DNA of 58,524 nucleotides, from contig NZ_JANZYP010000065.1 of the NCBI RefSeq assembly GCF_025506355.1, positions 1 to 58,524 on the forward strand, written 5' to 3'. Below, piece after piece: positions 15,638 through 23,485 of this stretch (position 1 is the first letter of the stretch; every line of letters starts with the position of its first letter). Below the pieces are notes generated by a model, which was not told the DNA's origin, made no database searches, and worked only from the letters and a program-made list of their open reading frames with translations. The translations under genes and the position numbers were made by a program. This stretch comes from Sphaerisporangium corydalis (GTDB lineage: Bacteria > Actinomycetota > Actinomycetes > Streptosporangiales > Streptosporangiaceae).

Positions 15638-16651
15638 TCACTTTATGCGGATTTGATATGGCGTGATCATGTGCAGGTCGCCGAATTCATGCCACAAATA
15701 GCCCTCGCGGAGCGCTTCGTCGTACGACCGGGACAGCAGGTCCTCGCCGGCGATGGCCGACAACATCATGAGGTGGCTGGAGCGGGGCTCGTGCAGGCCG
15801 GTGATCAGCCCGTCCACCACGCGGACGCCCCCGGCAGGGGTGACGACGTGCGAGGTCCAGCCCTCGGCCGCGCGCACCTCCCCCGAGCCGTGCAGCGCCG
15901 CCGTCTCCAGCGCGCGCACGACCGTCGTGCCCACCGCGATGACCCGTCCCTCGGCCTGGTTCACCAGCCGGGCCGTCTGGACGGGCACCCGGTAGCGCTC
16001 CGGGTAGGGCGGCTCGTCCTTCTCCGGGGACGCGACGCCGGTGTGCAGGGTGATCGGCGCGACCATGACGCCTCGGCTGACCAGCGCGGTGACCAGCTCG
16101 TGGCTGAACGGGCGCCCGGCGCTCGGCATCTCCGCGCTGCCCGGCCGCACGCCGAAGACGGTCTGGTAGGCCGACAGCGGCCAGTCCCGCTCCACGTAGG
16201 AGTACCGGATCGGCACCCCGTACTCCCGCAGGTACGCCGGGACGTCGCGGTCGGCGCGCGCCCGCCAGAGCCTCGGCGTCTCGCGCTCCAGCAGGCGCAG
16301 CGTGGCGCCCCCGGGAAGCGGCAGCCACTCGCCGGGCTCGCCCCCGTTGTAGGGCCCGGTCGTACCCGCCGTGCGGCGCCGCAGCTCCACGAGCCACGAG
16401 CCGTCCTCCCGCTCGGTGGAGAAGTGGACCGACAGCCGGTCGAGCCGGACGGCCGCCGGCAGGGTGGCCGAGTCGTTGACCACCAGCAGGTCGCCGGGGC
16501 GCAGCAGGGTGGGCAGGTCGGTGAAGGCGTGGTGGGTGACCGACCCGGTGTCGGTGCCGGACACCATGAGCCGCACGGCGTCGCGCGCCAGCCCGCGCGC
16601 CTCCGGCGGCTCGTGCGCCTCGCGGACCCGGGGGAGGTCGAAGGTGATCAC
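15638..16651 (-). CDS. queA: S-adenosylmethionine:tRNA ribosyltransferase-isomerase-like protein (QueA family)
   Basis: A 337-residue member of the QueA family, which moves the ribosyl part of SAM to preQ1-tRNA and forms epoxyqueuosine. Family-like segments include LLRPGDLLVVNDSATLPAAV, GRPFSHELV, APITLHTGV and HEPRSSHLMMLSAIAGEDLL. It begins with GTG in a GTGA overlap with the SDR gene stop, so the two are co-translated. No other queuosine gene lies in the window, and many actinobacterial QueA homologues are divergent, so the substrate may be different. Conserved positions appear intact. Confidence 0.85.
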   Translation of the reverse strand: MITFDLPRVREAHEPPEARGLARDAVRLMVSGTDTGSVTHHAFTDLPTLLRPGDLLVVNDSATLPAAVRLDRLSVHFSTEREDGSWLVELRRRTAGTTGPYNGGEPGEWLPLPGGATLRLLERETPRLWRARADRDVPAYLREYGVPIRYSYVERDWPLSAYQTVFGVRPGSAEMPSAGRPFSHELVTALVSRGVMVAPITLHTGVASPEKDEPPYPERYRVPVQTARLVNQAEGRVIAVGTTVVRALETAALHGSGEVRAAEGWTSHVVTPAGGVRVVDGLITGLHEPRSSHLMMLSAIAGEDLLSRSYDEALREGYLWHEFGDLHMITPYQIRIK

Positions 16652-17361
16652 CGGATCACCCGGCCACTGGCGGGCCGCCGTTTGACCAGGTCGGCCAGGA
16701 ACGGCGCCACCGTCTCGGGATCGGCCGCGCCCGCCGCCTCCTCCGCGCCCACGGCGTCGGTCAGCATGCCCGTGCGCATCTCTCCCGGGTCCACCCACCA
16801 GACGGCGATTTCGGGCTCCTCGGCCGCGAGCACGTGGGAGAGCTGGTCGAGCGCCGCCTTGGTCAGCCCGTACCCGCCCCAGCCCGCGTACGCCCCCACC
16901 GCCGCGTCGGACGAGATGTTGATCACGGCGCCCCGGCGCTCGCGCAGGCCGGGCAGCGTCTCCTGGATCAGCGCCAGCGGCGCGAGCACGTTGCTCCGCA
17001 GGGCCTCCGACAGCGCGTCGAGCGGGTAGTCCGCCAGCGGGGGCAGGGGGACGGCGCCGAGCGAGCTCGCGTTGTTGACCAGCAGGTCGAGGCCGCCGAG
17101 CTCGTGTACGGCCCGCGCCAGGCGTGCGCGGTGGGCCGGATCGGCGACGTCGCCGGCGATGGCCGTCGCGCCGGTCTCCCGCGCGGCGCTGTCCAGGTCC
17201 GCCGCGCCCCGCGCGGTGATGACCAGCTGCCAGCCGCCGGCCGCGAGGGCCTTGGCCAGCGCGAGGCCGAGACCCCGTGAGGCGCCGGTGACCAGGGCGG
17301 TGGGCCGTGCCGGGGACGCCCCCGCTGGGGTTTCTGTTGTGGATCGGGTGTCTTTCGCCAT
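16648..17361 (-). CDS. short-chain dehydrogenase/reductase
   Basis: The 237-residue protein shows the NAD(P) motif TGASRGLGLALAKAL, the NNAS segment after strand 4, and the catalytic serine and YxxxK in NISSDAAVGAYAGWGGYGLTKAAL. The substrate cannot be read from the sequence. It precedes and overlaps the QueA-family gene. ATG 17361 is chosen over 17367 because a -10-like TAGCGT ends 7 bp upstream, which fits a leaderless message. Confidence 0.88.
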   Translation of the reverse strand: MAKDTRSTTETPAGASPARPTALVTGASRGLGLALAKALAAGGWQLVITARGAADLDSAARETGATAIAGDVADPAHRARLARAVHELGGLDLLVNNASSLGAVPLPPLADYPLDALSEALRSNVLAPLALIQETLPGLRERRGAVINISSDAAVGAYAGWGGYGLTKAALDQLSHVLAAEEPEIAVWWVDPGEMRTGMLTDAVGAEEAAGAADPETVAPFLADLVKRRPASGRVIR

Positions 17362-17368
17362 GGGCATG

Positions 17369-17374
17369 ACGCTA
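17369..17374 (-). promoter_or_regulatory. -10 element of the SDR-queA operon
   Basis: TAGCGT on the - strand, followed after 7 bases by ATG 17361, is the spacing expected of a leaderless actinobacterial promoter. No clear -35 was identified. Confidence 0.5.
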
Positions 17375-17472
17375 GGAGTGGTACGTCCGCCGGGGCATCG
17401 GCCGCACGTCCGGGCCCGCCTGCGCTGATGGGCCTAGGACCATGGGCCGAGGCCTTACCGCGCCACCCCGCC

Positions 17473-17478
17473 TACAGT
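17473..17478 (+). promoter_or_regulatory. -10 element of the histidine kinase gene
   Basis: TACAGT, then 6 bases to GTG 17485; transcription would start at or next to the start codon. Confidence 0.5.
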
Positions 17479-17484
17479 GTGGGC

Positions 17485-18702
17485 GTGACCACCGAAGGCT
17501 CAGCCGGACGGACGTCCGAGGGGACGCCGGACCGGGTCGCGGAGAAGGACGCTGGACGGTCGCCGGACCGGGTCGTCGAGGGGACGTCCGAGCGGGACGC
17601 CGTGCTGCACGCCGTCAGCTCCGCGGTCCTCGCCGTCACCCGCCATCTGTCGGCCCGTGAGGTGCTCCAGGTCATCGTGCGATCGGCGCGCACCCTGCTG
17701 GACGCCCGGTACGCGGCGCTCGGGGTGCCCGACGACGACGGCTCGTTCGCGGAGTTCGTCGCCGAGGGGGTCAGCGACAAGCAGTGGGAGGCCATCGGCC
17801 CGCTTCCGCGCCAGCACGGCATGCTGGCCGCGATGCTGCGGGAGGCCGCTCCGGTGCGCCTGCCCGACATCCGGGAGGATCCCCGGTTCGAGTGGTGGCC
17901 GAGCGCGCACCCGGTGATGAAGGACTTCATCGGGGTGCCGATCCGCGACGCCGACCACGTGCTCGGCATCATCTTCCTGGCCAACAAGCGCGCCCCCGGC
18001 GGGTTCACCCAGGAGGACCAGGACCTGCTCACCCTCTTCGCGGCCCACGCGGCCATCGCGCTCACCAACGCCCGCCTGTACGAGCGGGGCCGTGAGCTGA
18101 CGATCGTCGAGGAGCGCAACCGCATGGCCCGCGAGCTGCACGACGCGGTCACCCAGAAGCTGTTCTCCCTGCGGCTCACGGCCAAGGCGGCGGCCGCGCT
18201 GGTCGCCTCCGACCCCGAGCGCGCCATGACCGAGATCGACAGGGTCCAGCGGCTGGCGGGCGAGGCGCTCGCCGAGCTGAGGGCCGTGATCGTGGAGCTG
18301 CGGCCGGCCGAACTCGACCGGCACGGGCTGGCCGAGACGCTGCGCAAGCACGTCGGCGTGCTCGACCGCCTGTACCCCGAGGACATCTCCTTCGCCGGCG
18401 GCCCGCTGTGCGACCTGCCGCCCGTGACGGAGGTGACCGTGCTGAGGGTGGCTCAGGAAGCCCTGCACAACGCGCTCAGGCACGCGCACGCGTCGGCGAT
18501 ACACGTGAGCCTGGAGACGGCGGGAGCGCGGCTGAGGCTGGAGGTCAGGGACGACGGGGACGGTTTCGACACCGAGTCGCCCACCGTGCGGGGGCTGGGC
18601 CTGCTCTCGATGAGGGACCGGGCCGAGGCGGCCGGCGGCTCGCTGCTGGTGTCGTCAGAGGCCGGCGCGGGGACGACCCTGCGGCTGGAGGTGCCGGCGT
18701 GA
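17485..18702 (+). CDS. GAF-domain sensor histidine kinase, NarL-type two-component system
   Basis: The 405-residue kinase has a charged N-terminus (1-45), a GAF sensor domain (about 55-205), a HisKA_3 dimerisation/phosphoacceptor domain with the histidine in MARELHDAVTQKLFSLRL, and an HATPase domain with the N-box EALHNALRHAHA and the glycine boxes RDDGDGF and GLGLLSMRDRAEA. There is no membrane segment, so it senses an intracellular signal, unknown here. GTG 17485 lies 6 bp after a -10 box. The stop overlaps the response-regulator start (GTGA), so the pair forms an operon and a cognate two-component system. Confidence 0.92.
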   Translation: MTTEGSAGRTSEGTPDRVAEKDAGRSPDRVVEGTSERDAVLHAVSSAVLAVTRHLSAREVLQVIVRSARTLLDARYAALGVPDDDGSFAEFVAEGVSDKQWEAIGPLPRQHGMLAAMLREAAPVRLPDIREDPRFEWWPSAHPVMKDFIGVPIRDADHVLGIIFLANKRAPGGFTQEDQDLLTLFAAHAAIALTNARLYERGRELTIVEERNRMARELHDAVTQKLFSLRLTAKAAAALVASDPERAMTEIDRVQRLAGEALAELRAVIVELRPAELDRHGLAETLRKHVGVLDRLYPEDISFAGGPLCDLPPVTEVTVLRVAQEALHNALRHAHASAIHVSLETAGARLRLEVRDDGDGFDTESPTVRGLGLLSMRDRAEAAGGSLLVSSEAGAGTTLRLEVPA

Positions 18703-19340
18703 TCCGCGTCCTGGTCGCCGACGACCACCCCATCGTGCGCCAGGGCCTGCGCACCTTCCTCGGCCTGCAGGACGACGTCGAGATCGTGGGGGAGGCGGCG
18801 GACGGGGCCGAGGCGGTGGCACTGACCGAGTCGCTGGCGCCCGACGTGCTGCTGCTCGACCTCAAGATGCCCGTCATGGACGGCCTCGGCGCCCTGGGGG
18901 AGATCGCCGCGCGCGGCCTGCGCGTACGGGTGATCGTGCTCACCTCGGTGAGCGACCGGGGGGACGTGGCGCCCGCCATGCGCTCGGGGGCGGCCGGGTT
19001 CCTCTACAAGGACGTGGACCCGGCCGCGCTCGTGCAGGCAATCCGGTCGGTGCACGGCGGCCAGGTGCTGCTGGCCCCCGAGGCGGCCGAGGCCATGATC
19101 GCGAGCCCGCCGCGCGCCGAGGGCGGCGGTGCCGGGTCGCCTGCGCCGTCCGTGCTGACCGACCGGGAGCGTGAGGTGCTCGCGCTGATCGCCTCCGGGC
19201 GGTCCAACCGGGAGATCGCCAGGGCGCTCGTCGTCGCCGAGAAGACCGTCAAGACCCACGTCTCGAACGTGCTGATGAAGCTCGGCGTCCAGGACCGCAC
19301 CCAGGCGGCCCTGTACGCCGTCCGGCACGGCCTGGACTGA
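18699..19340 (+). CDS. NarL/FixJ-family response regulator
   Basis: A 213-residue regulator with a receiver domain (about 1-120, phosphoacceptor Asp in VLLLDLKMP, Lys in LYKDVDP) and a LuxR-type helix-turn-helix (LTDREREVLALIASGRSNRE and VAEKTVKTHVSNVLMKLG). It starts at GTG 18699 in a 4-base overlap with the upstream kinase, its likely partner. It would bind DNA after phosphorylation; targets are unknown. The gene end is copied in tandem just downstream. Confidence 0.93.
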   Translation: MIRVLVADDHPIVRQGLRTFLGLQDDVEIVGEAADGAEAVALTESLAPDVLLLDLKMPVMDGLGALGEIAARGLRVRVIVLTSVSDRGDVAPAMRSGAAGFLYKDVDPAALVQAIRSVHGGQVLLAPEAAEAMIASPPRAEGGGAGSPAPSVLTDREREVLALIASGRSNREIARALVVAEKTVKTHVSNVLMKLGVQDRTQAALYAVRHGLD

Positions 19341-19400
19341 GCTTCGTGAGCGGTGGGAGGCTACCCGGACTGAGCTTCGGGAGCGGTGAGGCTACCCGCC
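19334..19400 (+). repeat. 33-bp tandem duplication spanning two convergent gene ends
   Basis: The block beginning GGACTGAGCTTCGTGAGCGG at 19334 recurs at 19367 as GGACTGAGCTTCGGGAGCGG with a few differences, and both go on to GAGGCTACCCG. The first copy carries the response-regulator stop codon, and the second carries the TAG stop of the opposing gene (CTA at 19392-19394). Confidence 0.8.
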
Positions 19401-20171
19401 CCGCTGCTGGGCGCTGTCCGGGCGGGCGCGCCGCGCGAGGGTGTCCGGACCTTGGCGGGCCTCGACGATCGCGTTGTGGGCGGCCACCCGCGCGCGCCGC
19501 ACGGCCCGGTCCAGGTCGCGCAGGGCCTGCCCGCGTACGGCGATCTGCCCTGAGGTGAGGCCGCGCTCGTCGGCCAGGCGCAGGACCGAGGCCAGCCGGG
19601 CCGTGAGGGCGGCCACGCGGTGGGCGCGCGGCGGGTAGCCGGGGGCGAGGCCGTCGTCGGCGGTCCTGATCGAGGGCTGGCCCTCGCGGGGACCGTCCAC
19701 CGAGAGCAGCGCGTCGGTGGCCGAGCGCATGGCCGAGGTCAGCTCGTGCTCGGCGTCCGCGAGGCCGGGGACGTCCGGCACGGCGGCGCGGGCCTCCATC
19801 AGCGTCCAGCGGACGCCGGAGTAGGACGAGCCGCGCAGGTCGGGGGAGGGGACCAGTCCCAGGCAGCGGCCGGGGAGCACCGCCGTGGCCGCCTGTCCGG
19901 CGTCGACGGCGGCCATGGTGAACGGGGGAGGCCCGGTGAGGCCGAGCGGGTCGCCCGGCGCGGGCAGGGACAGGCGCAGGGCGGTCATGCCCTCGACCCG
20001 CAGGTCGGCCAGGAATCCGCGCAGGGGGGTCTCGGTCACCTCAGTCGAGACGACCTGTGGTCCCGCGGCGCGCTCCAGCCGGTCGACAGCCTCGTCCAGG
20101 CCGACATGTCCGGCAAGCCAGGCGTTGCCCCATGCGACCAAGGTGGCGGAGATCGGTGAATCGGGGTGCAC
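19392..20171 (-). CDS. conserved hypothetical protein
   Basis: A 259-residue protein that I do not recognise. It is rich in Ala, Arg and Leu, with a globular N-terminal part (LVAWGNAWLAGHVGLDEAVDRLE, PLGLTGPPPF) and a helical C-terminal half (about 165-250: EHELTSAMRSATDALLS, RVAALTARLASVLRLADERG, DLDRAVRRARVAAHNAIV), probably all-alpha and cytoplasmic. There is no signal peptide or membrane helix. The start is chosen as GTG 20171; the frame remains open far upstream but overlaps the divergent ABC gene, and codon bias there looks like antisense. It lies head to head with the ABC ATPase gene. Confidence 0.65.
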   Translation of the reverse strand: MHPDSPISATLVAWGNAWLAGHVGLDEAVDRLERAAGPQVVSTEVTETPLRGFLADLRVEGMTALRLSLPAPGDPLGLTGPPPFTMAAVDAGQAATAVLPGRCLGLVPSPDLRGSSYSGVRWTLMEARAAVPDVPGLADAEHELTSAMRSATDALLSVDGPREGQPSIRTADDGLAPGYPPRAHRVAALTARLASVLRLADERGLTSGQIAVRGQALRDLDRAVRRARVAAHNAIVEARQGPDTLARRARPDSAQQRGG

Positions 20172-20306
20172 CGAACCACGATATGCGCTGATGCTGCAAT
20201 AGGTTTGGTCCGGAGGGACACTGGGCGGGGCGACTTGCCCGGTGGGGCTGGATTGATCCGGAAGAACCGGGTTGATCTGGATCAACAGGTTATGGAGGTA
20301 TTCGGG

Positions 20307-21101
20307 ATGGGTGGTCAGGTGCTTCGGCTCCAGGACGTCGCCGTCCGCAGAGATGGCGCGGCCCTGCTGCGGGGCATCGACTGGACGGTCGAGGAAGACG
20401 AACGCTGGATCGTGATCGGCGCGAACGGCGCGGGGAAGACGACGCTGCTGCAGGTCGCGGCGGCACTGCTGTTCCCCAGCGAGGGCTCGGTGGAGATCCT
20501 CGGCGAGCGGCTCGGCCAGACCGACGTCTTCGACCTGCGGCCGCGCATCGGCCTCGCCAGCGCGGCGCTCGCCGAGAAGGTGCCGCCGGACGAGAAGGTC
20601 ATCGACCTCGTGCTCACCGCCTCGTACGCCATCCTCGGCCGGTGGAACGAGGAGTACGACTCCGGGGACGTCACCCGCGCGGTGGAGCTCATCGACCAGC
20701 TCGGCTGCGCCCACCTGATCAGGCGCAAGTTCGGCACGCTGTCGGAGGGCGAGCGGAAGCGCGTGCAGATCGCGCGGGCGCTCATGCCCGACCCCGAGCT
20801 CCTGCTGCTCGACGAGCCGGCGGCCGGGCTCGACCTCGGCGGCCGGGAGGACCTCGTACGCCGCCTGTCGGGGCTCGCCTACGACGCGAAGGCCCCGACC
20901 ATGGTGCTGGTCACCCATCACGTGGAGGAGGTGCCGAGCGGGTTCACGCACGTCCTGCTGCTCCGCCACGGGTCGGTGGTCGCCCAGGGGCCCATCGAGT
21001 ACGTGATGACCGCCGACAACCTCTCGCGCACCTTCGGCGTGCCGCTCAGCCTCGAACGCAGCGCCGACGGCCGCTGGTACGCCCGCGCGCTGCCGGGCTG
21101 A
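20307..21101 (+). CDS. stand-alone ABC transporter ATP-binding protein (YlmA-like)
   Basis: The 264-residue ATPase has Walker A GANGAGKTTLLQ, signature LSEGERKRVQIARAL, Walker B LLLLDEPAAGLDL and the switch histidine in VLVTHHVEEVPSG. No permease gene adjoins it; relatives of this type act alone or with distant partners, and some work in translation-linked or repair roles, so transport is not assured. ATG 20307 has GGAGG at 20294-20298 with 8-bp spacing; ATG 20292 is the alternative. The gene is divergent from the conserved hypothetical protein. Confidence 0.85.
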   Translation: MGGQVLRLQDVAVRRDGAALLRGIDWTVEEDERWIVIGANGAGKTTLLQVAAALLFPSEGSVEILGERLGQTDVFDLRPRIGLASAALAEKVPPDEKVIDLVLTASYAILGRWNEEYDSGDVTRAVELIDQLGCAHLIRRKFGTLSEGERKRVQIARALMPDPELLLLDEPAAGLDLGGREDLVRRLSGLAYDAKAPTMVLVTHHVEEVPSGFTHVLLLRHGSVVAQGPIEYVMTADNLSRTFGVPLSLERSADGRWYARALPG

Positions 21102-21305
21102 CCTCCGGCGTCGCCGGGCCGGCGTCCGCGCCACCAGGGACGACCCGCCGGCCGCCGGTACGGCCTTCGGGTGGCCGGAAAGGGCTGGGACGCCGGGTGA
21201 TTCATGATCCGGGCCGATCACGTGCGTGGTTGACGAACAAGTAAAGCCCGGACCAAATATCATTCCGGCCGGGGGCTCATCGGATTCGTCGGGTCGGAGT
21301 GGCTC

Positions 21306-22262
21306 ATGACACAGCTTGTCGTCGCCATGATCGTGGTGGCCATCGCCGGGTTCGCCTTATACCGCACCATTCGCATCGTCCCCCATGCCCAGGCGTTCAT
21401 CATCGAGCGGCTGGGCCGCTACCACCGCACGCTCACTCCCGGGCTCACCATCGTCGTGCCGTTCATCGACACCGTGAAGGGCATCATCGACCTGCGCGAA
21501 CAGGTCGTCTCCTTTCCCCCGCAGCCGGTGATCACCTCCGACAACCTGGTCGTGTCGATCGACACGGTGATCTACTTCCAGGTGACCGACCCCAAGGCCG
21601 CCACCTACGAGATCGCGAACTACCTGACCGGTGTCGAGCAGCTCACCGGGACCACCCTGCGCGCCGTCGTCGGCGGCCTGGACCTCGACCGCACGATGGC
21701 CTCCCGTGAGGAGATCAACGCCGAGTTGCGCGCCGTGCTCGACGACGCAACCGGCAAATGGGGCATCCGCGTCAACCGCGTCGAGTTGAAGTCGATCGAC
21801 CCGCCGTCCTCCATCCAGGACTCCGTGGAGAGACAGATGCGGGCCGACCGCGACAAGCGGGCCGCCATCCTGTCCGCCGAGGGTCAGAAGCAGTCCGCCA
21901 TCCTGACGGCGGAGGGCGAGGGCCAGGCGGCGATCCTGAAGGCCAGGGGCGACGCGGAGGCGGCCGTGCTGCGCGCCCAGGCCGACGCCGACGCCCAGGC
22001 CCTGCGGGCCAGGAGCCAGGCCGACGCGCTCGCGACGGTGTTCCGCGCGATCCACGCGGGCGACCCCGACCAGCGGGCGCTCGCCTACCGGTACCTCCAG
22101 GCGCTTCCCGAGACCGCCAAGGGCGGCGACGACACGATGCGGAGCGTCCCCTCCGAGACCGAGCAGGACCTGGGCGAGCCGTTCACCCCGCCCGATGAGG
22201 CCCCGCTCAAGGAAGCCCCGCCCGGGGAGACCTCGCTCAAGGAGACCCCGCCCACCCAGTGA
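21306..22262 (+). CDS. SPFH/band-7 membrane protein (stomatin/QmcA-like)
   Basis: The 318-residue protein has one N-terminal membrane helix (VVAMIVVAIAGFALY), the SPFH domain (IVPHAQAFIIERLGRY onward, to about 180), a coiled-coil region with the repeat AEGQKQSAILTAEGEGQ, and a Pro/Glu-rich tail repeating PLKEAPPGE-like units. Such proteins scaffold membrane microdomains and often pair with an NfeD-type protein, but no NfeD gene is adjacent here. The start is ATG 21306. It is followed by an unrelated transporter with its own promoter. Confidence 0.92.
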   Translation: MTQLVVAMIVVAIAGFALYRTIRIVPHAQAFIIERLGRYHRTLTPGLTIVVPFIDTVKGIIDLREQVVSFPPQPVITSDNLVVSIDTVIYFQVTDPKAATYEIANYLTGVEQLTGTTLRAVVGGLDLDRTMASREEINAELRAVLDDATGKWGIRVNRVELKSIDPPSSIQDSVERQMRADRDKRAAILSAEGQKQSAILTAEGEGQAAILKARGDAEAAVLRAQADADAQALRARSQADALATVFRAIHAGDPDQRALAYRYLQALPETAKGGDDTMRSVPSETEQDLGEPFTPPDEAPLKEAPPGETSLKETPPTQ

Positions 22263-22366
22263 CCGCCCCCGCCGTCCCCCTTCGCCCGGCCTGCTCGGTG
22301 ACCGCTCCGCCCCCGGGCGCCCGATGAGCGGGGGACCCCTGCCGCCGGGTGCGCGCGGGCGCCGCC

Positions 22367-22372
22367 TACCAT
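22367..22372 (+). promoter_or_regulatory. -10 element of the TauE-like gene
   Basis: TACCAT ends 28 bp before GTG 22401. A start point near 22379 would give a leader of about 22 bases holding the GAAAGG ribosome site. Confidence 0.45.
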
Positions 22373-22400
22373 CGTGCGGAGCCGTACGAAAGGTGGCCAC

Positions 22401-23156
22401 GTGACACCGTGGGAGGTGGTCGCGGTCCTCGCGGCCGGGGTCGCGGCGGGGGGGATCAACGCCGTCGTCGGGTCGGGCTCGCTGATCACGTTCCCGACGC
22501 TGCTCGCGCTCGGGTACCCGCCGATCGTCGCCAACGTGTCCAACAACGTCGGCCTGGTGGCGGGCAACGTGACGGGCGTGCTCGGCTACCGCGACGAGCT
22601 GCGCGGCCAGCGCGACCGGCTGCTGCGGCTCGGTGTCGCCTCGGTGGCGGGCTCGCTGGTCGGCGGCCTGTTGCTGCTCTCCCTGCCCCAGAAGGCGTTC
22701 CAGGTGATCGTCCCGGTGCTGATCGCGCTCGCCTGCGTGATGGTGGTCGTCCAGCCCCGGCTCAACGTCTGGCTCGCCGAGCGGCAGGAGCGCCCGCACC
22801 CGAACGGCGGGCCGTGGCTGTGGCTGGGCGTGCTCGGCGCGGGGGTCTACGGCGGGTACTTCGGCGCCGCGCAGGGCGTCGTGCTGATCGGGCTGCTCGG
22901 CATCTTCCTCGACGAGCGGCTCCAGCGGGTCAACGCGGCGAAGAACATGCTGTCGCTGCTGGTCAACGCCACCGCGGCGGTGCTGTTCGCGGTGCTGGCC
23001 CCGGTCGACTGGTGGGCCGTACTCCTGGTGTCGCTCGGCTCCCTGGTCGGGGGTTTCCTGGGCGCGCGGGTGGGCCGCAGGCTGCCCGCGCGGGTGCTGC
23101 GCGCGCTGATCGTCTGCGTGGGAATCGTGGCGATTGTCAAACTGGTGTACGGCTAA
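22401..23156 (+). CDS. TauE/SafE-family membrane transporter
   Basis: This 251-residue protein has about eight membrane helices arranged as two related halves: GINAVVGSGSLITFPTLLALGYPP in the first and GGYFGAAQGVVLIGLLG in the second, the paired signature of TauE/SafE (DUF81) exporters. Known members move sulfite, sulfoacetate or other organosulfur anions; the substrate here is unknown. GTG 22401 has GAAAGG upstream; a GTG at 22374 lies beyond the likely promoter start. The gene is monocistronic and runs toward the small gene at 23187. Confidence 0.9.
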   Translation: MTPWEVVAVLAAGVAAGGINAVVGSGSLITFPTLLALGYPPIVANVSNNVGLVAGNVTGVLGYRDELRGQRDRLLRLGVASVAGSLVGGLLLLSLPQKAFQVIVPVLIALACVMVVVQPRLNVWLAERQERPHPNGGPWLWLGVLGAGVYGGYFGAAQGVVLIGLLGIFLDERLQRVNAAKNMLSLLVNATAAVLFAVLAPVDWWAVLLVSLGSLVGGFLGARVGRRLPARVLRALIVCVGIVAIVKLVYG

Positions 23157-23186
23157 CCACACCCGCAAGTGGGTATTTATCAGGGC

Positions 23187-23414
23187 ATGAAGGGTGACCG
23201 GGTCGAGATCGTCATAGACGCGGGTGGTAATCCGCGTACGTACGAGGTCATCGCGACGAAGGCGGGTCGCCGCGTCGACGTCGCCACCCGGAGGGGACTC
23301 GTCGAGGTGAGCGAGGTGACCAGGAGCGGCACGCCCGTGCGGACCGCGCGTTTCATGGCGAGCCGGATCCTGGCGCTGGTCGAACATCCGGCCGCCGACC
23401 GAGGGGACGAGTGA
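23187..23414 (+). CDS. small conserved hypothetical protein
   Basis: A 75-residue soluble protein (MKGDRVEIVIDAGGNPRTYEV ...) with an alternating hydrophobic pattern that suggests a small beta-sheet domain, and a charged tail. I cannot name the family; similar short proteins are common in Streptomyces-like genomes. ATG 23187 lies 7 bp after TATTTA (23174-23179), suggesting a leaderless transcript. The six extra codons in front of it are not needed. Confidence 0.6.
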   Translation: MKGDRVEIVIDAGGNPRTYEVIATKAGRRVDVATRRGLVEVSEVTRSGTPVRTARFMASRILALVEHPAADRGDE

Positions 23415-23439
23415 TCCCCTGCGACTGACTGAGGGAGGC

Positions 23440-23479
23440 CCCGGCGGAAGGGTTCACGTGAACCCGCGGATCCGCCGGG
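23440..23479. terminator. nested hairpin between convergent genes
   Basis: CCCGGCGGA (23440-23448) pairs with TCCGCCGGG (23471-23479), and inside it GGGTTCAC/GTGAACCC (23450-23465) is a perfect 16-bp palindrome. The position between the convergent genes ending at 23414 and 23486 fits a bidirectional terminator. Confidence 0.75.
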
Positions 23480-23485
23480 CGCGGG

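Noticed and set aside
21357..23387. 676-codon (-)-strand frame across the SPFH and TauE genes
   Set aside because: It covers two genes with clear domains on the other strand and has no coherent protein features.
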